From positions 128,888,391 through 128,952,390 of the forward strand of contig CM043947.1 of NCBI GenBank assembly GCA_014529385.2: a stretch of 64,000 nt of DNA, written 5' to 3'. The notes under the pieces were generated by a model that saw nothing but the letters and a program-made list of their open reading frames with translations, ran no database searches and was not told the DNA's origin. Source of the DNA: Adiantum capillus-veneris. Its lineage: Eukaryota > Streptophyta > Polypodiopsida > Polypodiales > Pteridaceae. Positions 57,338 to 64,000 of the stretch are shown here, in pieces; position 1 is the stretch's first letter, and the number at the start of each line of letters is the position of its first letter. A program made the position numbers and the translations under genes.

Positions 57338-57604
57338 ATGGCCCCGGTTAAGAGGACGCGCTTCGGAGGTGCCCATGATCGCGAAGCAGGAACGAGCAAT
57401 GTCAACGGAAAGGGGAAGGCCCCCATGGACGAGCAAATACCGGCCATCTCACGGGCCATCGATGAAGAAGTGGAAGAGGTAGACCATATTTTTTTCAAGT
57501 TGTTTAAATTAACATTGCATACGCTAGTTAGGAATGGTCATATCCCCAAACATGTTGGAGAAATCCGACGGAAATCTCGGCATTTGAATTCATTGTACAT
57601 TTAA
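57338..57604 (+). CDS. Small ORF inside element E LTR, unrecognised
   Basis: ATG (57338) opens 88 codons: MAPVKRTRFGGAHDREAGTS, then NVNGKGKAPMDEQIPAISRA and an acidic helix, ended by a stop near an AT-rich stretch. MAPVKR- and GKGKAPMDEQ-like starts are typical of plant retroelement gag N-termini, which suggests a displaced or alternative start exon, with an intron possible to gag further on. The last ~30 codons may be past a donor site (GAAGAGGTAGACC near 57476-57488). Function unknown. Confidence 0.4.
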   Translation: MAPVKRTRFGGAHDREAGTSNVNGKGKAPMDEQIPAISRAIDEEVEEVDHIFFKLFKLTLHTLVRNGHIPKHVGEIRRKSRHLNSLYI

Positions 57605-57771
57605 ATCTAAAGTAGGAAGGTAATGTTTGATGGGTATGCTGTTTGCAAGAGGAAAGAATGTTTGCTAGGGAAAATTTAGCTCGACATGTTCATTTTATTT
57701 CCAATGTTGAATCAGTCCTGACCCCCCTACTGATCACAGGGGGTAGAGTTCCTCGTTAAGGGCTCTTGAAT

Positions 57772-57885
57772 CCACGACATGCTTTCTATGCGGTGGATAC
57801 CCACGACTTGCTTTCTATGCGGTGGGAACCCACGTCTTGCTTTCTATGCGGTGGGAGTGTCCATGACGTGCTTTCTATGCGGTGG
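57772..57885. repeat. Four copies of a ~29-31-bp LTR repeat
   Basis: TGCTTTCTATGCGGTGG occurs at 57780, 57809, 57838 and 57869, each preceded by CCACGAC-like bases, so each unit has a CCAC...GTGG mini-stem. Confidence 0.9.
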
Positions 57886-58560
57886 ACATACCTAGTTGTA
57901 TGGGCAGCTAGGCGACAACGGGAGGAGTGAACTCTCGCTGGAGGGGGGATGTTGTACCTCCAGAACATTGGAATTTTTATGAATAAGTTTGAGTAGAATT
58001 TTTACTAGAATTCTGTCTTGGTGTTGTTTGCAATACTGGTTGAAGGGCTGTTTTAACGAACCATGTGATTCGGAATTAAACAAGGAATATTTATGTTGAA
58101 CAACCTTTGTGGTAGTAATTAGGTCACACGATGAAGTGTGAGTGTGGGGGTGGAAAGTGGGGGCTTGGCTCAGGTTGCCAATGCCTACGAGATGGGTGGT
58201 CCCGATTGGTCGGGAACTCTCTATCCCCATAGTGCTTACTCGATATTAGTAATGCTCATTGCCCCTAGAGCGGGGAATTCTCGAGAGTACGTGCCTCTGA
58301 AACATGGGGAAAAAGGCACTCGAGGCTTCTCTCCTCTTGGAAGGTGGGTCATAGGATCGCTATATAGTTCAAGTACGCTTCCCCTGCGAGGTGGAGCTAG
58401 ATCTCCTTGCTAGTAGGCTCGAACTCGACTCACTTTGTGATGAGAGATCGTCCGCTAGTCGAACCCTGAACCATTTTGTTTGCTTCCGCTATAGATCTAG
58501 TGGCCACCAGGTTTACCATCAGATCCGTTGTTTGATACGACGGGGTGGGGACCTCACACC

Positions 58561-58573
58561 TGGTATCAGAGCC
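58561..58573 (+). promoter_or_regulatory. Primer-binding site (tRNA-Met initiator)
   Basis: TGGTATCAGAGCC, the standard plant primer site complementary to the 3' end of initiator tRNA-Met, two bases after the LTR end. Confidence 0.92.
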
Positions 58574-58682
58574 TATGTTAGGCTGGGAAAATAAAGTCGT
58601 ACTGTTTGAACATTTAAAAGGGAACTGAAAGTATATAGGTAGCTGATCCGAATTCCTTGCATTGGTGTTGCAGGAAGACCCC

Positions 58683-59177
58683 ATGCTCGAATATCGGAAG
58701 TTCTAAGTGTTTGAGCTTATTTATGAGCAAGCTCAAAGATCCCGTGTTTACCAGTTCAGGCGAGATGTCATGGAGATACTGTTGAAGGCTTATACGCCAC
58801 ACTCCACTCGCATTGACAAAGGATGGGAACTTGATTGGACATTTCCAGGAGGGGTTTACTACATCAACGCTCGAAAGCTAGGATGCCTGGCTACCGACTT
58901 GAAGAAGATACGTTGGGGAGAAGAGTTGAGAATGATAGAGATATTTTACTTGGTGCCCACACGATTGGATCAGACTGTTTCGGGCAACTCCAACCAAACC
59001 ATCAACGACTGGCTCTTGGAGAAGGTCACCAATGTGATTCCAGCAAACCGAGTCAAAACCTTTGGATTACTGAAAGCAGAACTTCGGCCCGATATCTTAG
59101 TTTATAATCCCCTCAAGAATGTGTATAAGAACTATTACACGAATGAAGTAGTGCATCATGTCAATACCATTTCCTAG
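58683..59177 (+). pseudogene. Extra ORF between primer site and gag in element E, unrecognised
   Basis: ATG at 58683 opens MLEYRKF, stopped by TAA at 58704-58706, after which the same frame is open to TAG at 59175-59177: FELIYEQAQRSRVYQFRRDV, DKGWELDWTFPGGVYYINAR, RLDQTVSGNSNQTINDWLLE, KAELRPDILVYNPLKNVYKN. At ~164 codons it is too long for chance, and it is in another frame from gag. It has no knuckle, membrane segment or catalytic motif that I know. It may be an N-terminal gag part or an element-specific accessory protein; ~240 bp of non-coding DNA separate it from gag. Confidence 0.55.
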
Positions 59178-59414
59178 GCGTATGTTATACGCAAATCTAT
59201 TAAGCCATGTAATAAGCGGTCATCAGTCATTCTAAACCTTGAGGGGTTTCGATTGTAATAAATTTCCATCAATAAAGTGCTTTTTGTCTCTGAATCTCTG
59301 TCTCTTGATAAAGTGGAATTTTGAATTTTATTAAAGTCTCGTGTCTCTTGAAATTCAAGTAATGGTAGCAAGAATTTCGTATAACCCATGTAGGTACCGC
59401 TTGTTGCTCTGTAC

Positions 59415-59629
59415 TCGGCAGCGCAAGAGAAGAAGCTCCTCCTTAAGCAAGCCCAACCTCTGATCTTTAAGGGCGAGGGGGCAAATGTGGAGAGAGATGC
59501 GGAAGTATGGATGGAAGCCATGGACGATTACTTTGAAGCTGCGGGAACCCAACCCGTAAATCAAACCATGCTTGCGATGTTCCGCTGACTGGCGATGCCA
59601 AGATATGGTGGAAGCAACATTGTAGGGAC
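59415..59629 (+). pseudogene. Element E gag N-terminal part (upstream of a frameshift)
   Basis: Reads [52 protein letters not shown]: the F-x-G, W-x-x-x-M/L-D-x-Y-F pattern at the start of a Retrotrans_gag domain. TGA follows because of a one-base loss near 59588; the next frame continues [12 protein letters not shown], as expected of gag. Confidence 0.75.
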
Positions 59630-61783
59630 ATGGATATTAAGGGATCTTCCCAGTCCTGGGAGGACATCAAAGCTGCGATAATGGGACGTTATCTACCACC
59701 TGCCTATAAGACCTTGAGAATGAATGAATTCTTTTCACTTCGGCAGCTGAATTCAACGGTCGAAGAATACTATGCAAAGTTTGTCACTCTTCGGAGATAT
59801 GCTCCTAAGATGACCTTGGAACAACAGGTGGCAAGGTTCTGTCAAGGACTAATCGATCCCTTGAACACTCGGCTGGAGGCTCTCAGGCCGTCAACACTTC
59901 AGGATGCCTTGTTGAGGGCTAAACCTCTAGCTCTCGAAGTACAAAAGGCCAATCAAAGTAGGAGGAATCATTGGGCAAAGAGGGGAAGGAACACTGCTTG
60001 GGACAACAGACCAGCCAACCAAACCTATAACCAGCGCCCTATTGTGGCGACCACCACAACCATGGAGTTCCCTGATGTTCGATGCTATGGTTGCGGCGAG
60101 CATGGACACTACAGATCCAATTGCCCCAGGAACATTCATGCAACCAACGCCAATGCCATACCCTTGAATACCCGTGGGCGTGGCCAAGCTAATGGAAGAG
60201 GAGGACGCGGAAGAATGAACAGAGGGCGAGGGCGTGGAGCTACCGCCAGAGTGAATGCTGCAGTAGTTCAACCAACTGTGGGTGACGAAGCAGTGGAGAG
60301 AGCAACCCTGCATGCTGCAATTGACAATCCCAATGGTTGCGAGCAATACGTAGTCATTCATACGCCAGGATCTCTCAGAGGTGAACAAGTTAACTTCCTT
60401 ATAGATTGTGGCAGTACTCTTTCATTTCTTTCACCCAGATGCATGAGAAAGCTTAAGCTAGATAAGTATCCGTCAAGTAAGCTAGTTGTCGAGTTAGCAA
60501 ACGGCAAGGAGGTAGTATCTCAACACTCTGCAGGCAAAATTGACTTTGATTTAGGGGGACACCCAACTTCTGCCCAATTTCGAACCTTACCCTTAGGATT
60601 CTTTGATGGGATATTAGGGATGGACTGGCTAAAGCAAAATAGGGCCCACATACATTGTGCACAAGGGAATTTTACCTCTACAGATAACTTGGGTAATGAA
60701 GACTTAATTCAGGGGGAAAATGGGAGACCTAAGCCTACTCTAGTTAAGGCCAGCAGACTTTTGAAGGGACTAAGGAAGGGTCAGCAAATATATGCAGTTA
60801 AACTCAATAAGGTGGACCAATCAGATACCTCACTTCGACCAGACTGGCTGAGGGAGTATGATGACGTATTCCCCGAGGACCTTACGAATCTTCCACCACA
60901 CAGAGAGGTAGATCATGAGATTGAAACTATCCCTGGGTGTGAACCTATCTCAAAAAGACCTTATAAAATGTCACTTCCGGAGGCCATCGAACTCAAAGAA
61001 CAACTTAAGCAACTCATTGAGCAAGGATTCATTCGACCCAGTACTTCTCCTTGGGGTGCTCCAGTTCTTTTCCAAAAGAAGAAGGATGGGACCTTAAGGC
61101 TATGCATAGACTATCGCGGACTGAACCAGGTAACTGTCAAGAACAAGTATCCAATTCCAAGGATTGACGAACTTTTGGACAGACTCCACGGCGCCAAAAT
61201 ATTTACAAAGATAGATCTAAGGTCAGGATATTACCAAATCAGGATCAAGGAATCAGATATTCCGAAGACAGCTTTCAATACTAGGTATCGGCACTACGAA
61301 TTCACAGTAATGTCTTTTGGTCTAACAAATGCTCCTGCAAGCTTCAATCGACTTATGCAGGATATTTTTAGACCTTACCTGGATGATTTTGTCTTGGTTT
61401 TCTTTGATGACATTCTAGTCTATTCTAAGAATGAAGCAGATCACAAAGAACATGTTCGCAAAGTACTTGATCTCCTTCGAGAACACCAGCTTTACGCTAA
61501 AGAGAGCAAGTGCACTTTTTGCTCACCAAAGGTCAACTATCTTGGATTTGTCATTTCGGCTGAAGGGATTTTAGTAGACCCAGACAAAGTCAAGGATATC
61601 GTTGACTGGCCTCAACCATCCACTGTCAGCGAAGTAAGGGGATTTCTTGGAATAACGGGATGGTACAGGATTTTTGTCAAGGATTATGCACATATTGCTG
61701 CACCTTTGACGGAACTCCTGAAGAAAGGAATGAGGATCGATTGGAAGACTGAGCACGAGTCTAGCTTTGCTAAGCTAAAATAA
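59586..61783 (+). pseudogene. Element E gag-pol: capsid, zinc knuckle, protease, RT
   Basis: The 717-codon frame (counted from the internal Met at 59630) has capsid helices ([40 protein letters not shown]), an Arg/Gly-rich segment, knuckle [14 protein letters not shown] (residues 152-165), protease [14 protein letters not shown] (Asp at residue 259, D-C-G-S) with [11 protein letters not shown] (~residue 328), and [69 protein letters not shown] (catalytic Asp at 593-594). Ser/Thr of D-[ST]-G is Cys, an oddity. The stop TAA (61781-61783) lies within RT-RNase H linker; the same frame continues at 61787. Confidence 0.92.
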
Positions 61784-63373
61784 TTCTTGGTCTCAGCTCC
61801 TATTTTAAAGCTTCCAGACTTCAGTAAAGAATTTGAAGTAGCGACAGACGCTAGTAAGTTTGCTCTAGGCGGAGTTCTTACTCAAGAAGGAAGACCGGTG
61901 GCGTATACTTCGCGAAAGCTGAGGGATCATGAGAAGAATTATCCCACTCATGATCTGGAACTTTTAGCAGTTATACATGCACTAAAGTTATGGAGACATT
62001 ATCTTCTTGGATGCAAGTTTCAGTTGGTTACAGACCACAAGAGTTTAAAGTGGATTTTTACTCAACCCATTCTCAATATGCGACAACGGCGATGGATAGA
62101 GCTATTACAGGAATATGACCTTGACATAAAGTATAGACCAGGGAAGGAAAACGCAGTTGCAGATGGTCTTAGCCGAAAATCGTTTCTCGGAGCTATCTCT
62201 ATTCCAAATAACCCTATCTGGGATAGAATCAAAGAAGCATCCCTTGAAGATCCAGAGTATCAACGTATGGCTTCATTAGTCCAGCAGAATAAGATGCCTG
62301 AAGCGAAAGATTACTCTCTTATGGGAGGATGTCTTTACTACAGACATAGACTCTGTGTACCCAGAGACCCAGCTTTAAAGAAGGCCATTCTATATGAAGC
62401 ACACGATAGCCCTACATCCGGACACCCAGGCTATGCTAAAACTCTTCACGCCGTCAGAAGGAGTTATTTCTGGTCTGGAATGAAAGGAGACATACTTCGA
62501 TATGTGAGGCAATGTCTTTCTTGTCAACGGATAAAGGCCGAAAGGATCAAATTACCAGGGCAACTTCAACCTCTTGACATACCCCAGATGAAGTGGGAAT
62601 GCATCAGTATGGATTTTGTTACAGGGTTACCTTCTACAGGAGGTTATGATTCTGTTTTCGTGGTTGTCGACATGCTCACAAAAGTGGCTCATCTAATACC
62701 CGTAAAGACGACCTTTACTGCTTCAGATATTAGTCGGGTATTCATCAAGGAGATTTTCAGACTACACGGTCTACCCAAGCGTATTGTCAGTGATAGAGAT
62801 GCCAAGTTTACATCAAAATTTTGGACTTCTCTCTTCCAATCTATTGGGTCACAATTAGCCTTCAGCACAGCATATCATCCGCAGACTGATGGGCAAACCG
62901 AAAGAGTTAATCAATTCATCGAGGACATTCTCAGAGCCTATTGTTCGCAAGAACCAAAGAAGTGGTTACAATATCTACCTTTGGTAGAATATGCTTATAA
63001 CTCTTCCGAACACAGAAGCATTGGAATGTCACCTTTCAAAGCTCTTTATGGACAGGACTGTTTAGCACCACTGAACTTTTCAGATCCAACCATCAGAGTA
63101 GAAGCCTCTAGAAAGATGTTAGAAGATATGGAAGCCCAGACTAGAGCCATTCGCCAGGACATTCAGGCAGCTCAGGATAGACAGAAGCACTATGCAGATA
63201 AGGATCGTTCGGAAAGGACTTTCAAGGAAGGAGATAAGGTTTTCCTACGAGTACGACCTAAGAAAAGCAACTTATCACTAGGGAAATATAAAAATCTTAG
63301 CCCAAGGTACTGTGGACCATTCGAGATCATTAAGGTTGTAAGTGACCAGGCATACAAGCTAAAGTTTCCCTAA
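61784..63373 (+). pseudogene. Element E RNase H and integrase
   Basis: RNase H: FEVATDASKFALGGVLTQEG (Asp), KNYPTHDLELLAVIHALKLW (Glu), FQLVTDHKSLKWIF (Asp), GKENAVADGLSRK (Asp). Integrase: zinc region HDSPTSGHPGYAKTLHAVRR with CLSCQRIK, core ISMDFVTGLPSTGGYDS (Asp), RIVSDRDAKFTSKFW (Asp), HPQTDGQTERVNQFIEDILR (Glu), and GPFEIIKVVSDQAYKLKF (GPY/F module). All catalytic residues are intact. Only the TAA at 61781 and a frame break at its 3' end (TAA 63371-63373, one-base loss) harm it. Confidence 0.92.
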
Positions 63374-63375
63374 AC

Positions 63376-63645
63376 TTGAAGGTTCATGATGTATTCCATG
63401 TCAGCTTACTCAAACCCTATATTCCCAATCCCGATAAATTCTTGGACTCAGATCAGATAGTCATGCCAGCACAAGGAGTTCTCGAGCTCCAACCTGACTA
63501 TGTACTTGAAACAAGGGAAAGAAAATTACGCAACAGAACTATCACAGAGCATCTGGTAAAGTGGAAGGATTACCCTGAAGAAGATGCAACTTGGGAAGAC
63601 GAATCGACTCTCTTAAAAGATTACCCAAACTCATTCTTGAGATGA
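63376..63645 (+). pseudogene. Element E integrase C-terminus with chromodomain
   Basis: After the frameshift: LKVHDVFHVSLLKPYIPNPD, the standard chromovirus junction, then VLELQPDYVLETRERKLRNR, TITEHLVKWKDYPEEDATWE and DESTLLKDYPNSFL. The last two match a chromodomain of the chromovirus type (LVKWKxxxxEDATWE). Chromodomains read histone marks and steer insertion into heterochromatin. TGA at 63643-63645 ends the frame ~20 bp before the polypurine tract. Confidence 0.9.
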
Positions 63646-63666
63646 GGACATCTCAAATTTTTCACG

Positions 63667-63676
63667 TTGGGGAGGT
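63667..63676 (+). promoter_or_regulatory. Element E polypurine tract
   Basis: A G-rich run with pyrimidine breaks, TTGGGGAGGT, abuts the 3' LTR start TGTAAGG. Confidence 0.7.
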
Positions 63677-64000
63677 TGTAAGGTCTCTGACCCGATCACA
63701 AGAGCACCCTTGTACCACGAAATGAATACAATGGAATAAGTTACTTTTTTTAGCAGTTTTTCTGATTCTGCCAGTGCCATGATGTTTAGAATGTTATAAA
63801 GCTTGAAAATGTGAATTAAAATAATTTTTGTGAAAAATTTCCAAAAATAGTAAGTTTTTGATCACCCGACCCATCCAGTCTCGACCGTCTCGAAAATCTG
63901 CACCCGTACCCCAAATTTGAAAAAAGTGCATTTTCGGACCCCGGGGGCTGCTAAATATGGCAGGTACTCGGGCCAGTACGGCTTAGTTAGAGCTTCGTAT
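63677..64000 (+). repeat. Element E 3' LTR, first 324 bp (cut by window edge)
   Basis: Aligns to 55789-56112 without gaps and with 9 mismatches. Confidence 0.95.

Larger units (their letters stand above)
55789..58558 (+). repeat. Element E 5' LTR (2,770 bp)
   Basis: It starts TGTAAGGTCTCTGACC, identical to the 3' LTR start at 63677, and ends ...GACCTCACA two bases before the primer site. It holds a TATA-like CTATTTAAAG (56438-56447), (CA)n tracts (56456-56520), a four-copy short repeat (57780-57885) and an 88-codon ORF (57338-57604). The end is set by the primer site, since the 3' LTR end is outside the window. Confidence 0.85.
55789..64000 (+). mobile_element. Element E: chromodomain Ty3/gypsy retrotransposon (Tekay/Del-like), nearly complete
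   Basis: A 5' LTR (55789-58558), tRNA-Met primer site (58561), an extra small ORF, gag, protease, RT, RNase H, integrase, chromodomain, polypurine tract and the first 324 bp of the 3' LTR are present in order. The chromodomain makes it a chromovirus; the long LTR and tRNA-Met site recall the Tekay/Del branch, which is inference. The two LTR starts align over 324 bp without gaps and with 9 mismatches (about 97% identity), so it inserted fairly recently. Lesions: stop at 58704, frameshift near 59588, stop at 61781 and frameshift near 63370. Confidence 0.92.

Overview
The window looks like heterochromatic nuclear DNA of a seed plant, most likely a flowering plant. The signs are: long nested LTR retrotransposons with plant-type signatures (a tRNA-Met primer site TGGTATCAGAGCC, Tat/Athila-like and chromodomain Ty3/gypsy pol genes, Ty1/copia pol), long CT/GA/CA microsatellites, AT-rich spacers, and no dense run of host genes. 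The species cannot be told. Almost every long coding stretch belongs to a mobile element, and almost all are broken by stops or frameshifts.

Layout. 1-9553: element A, a Ty3/gypsy element of the Tat/Athila type running off the left edge. It holds a degenerate protease, RT, RNase H and integrase, then about 3.4 kb of extra sense-strand coding sequence, a polypurine tract and a ~1.5 kb 3' LTR. A 759-bp terminal-inverted-repeat (TIR) DNA transposon with a perfect 8-bp target duplication sits inside its pol. 9600-10470: an unrecognised degenerate minus-strand reading frame. 10480-21088: AT-rich spacer with a family of 24-bp palindromes, microsatellites, an HSP70 gene fragment, and one unrecognised gene-like ORF (17804-18603, frameshifted) whose 3' end is duplicated 2.4 kb downstream. 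21095-30569: element B, a minus-strand Ty3/gypsy element with both LTRs, a candidate target duplication, primer site and polypurine tract; its gag is split by a 1.3-kb TIR transposon. 31310-35340: two fused, decayed Ty1/copia pol fragments of one family. 37809 to at least 46660: element D, a second Tat-like Ty3/gypsy element with four zinc knuckles and, downstream of integrase in the same frame, a second retropepsin-like domain followed by a tryptophan-proline motif repeat. 46411-49286: LTR-like and tandemly duplicated DNA. 49550-55580: microsatellite-rich DNA with a few exon-like segments and a GC-rich minisatellite. 55789-64000: element E, a chromodomain Ty3/gypsy element with a 2.77-kb 5' LTR, nearly intact gag-pol, and the first 324 bp of its 3' LTR.

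How the parts work together. Within each retrotransposon, gag would form the particle, protease would cut the polyprotein, RT/RNase H would copy the RNA from the primer site to the polypurine tract, and integrase would insert the copy. Element E is the youngest visible: I count 9 mismatches in 324 aligned LTR bases. Element B is older by eye, and A, D and the copia pieces are heavily decayed.

Most worth a second look: the second protease domain and W-[VI]-P motifs of element D, the large extra coding region of element A, the extra ORF between primer site and gag in element E, and the two small TIR transposons, one of which may carry a host promoter and signal-peptide exon.
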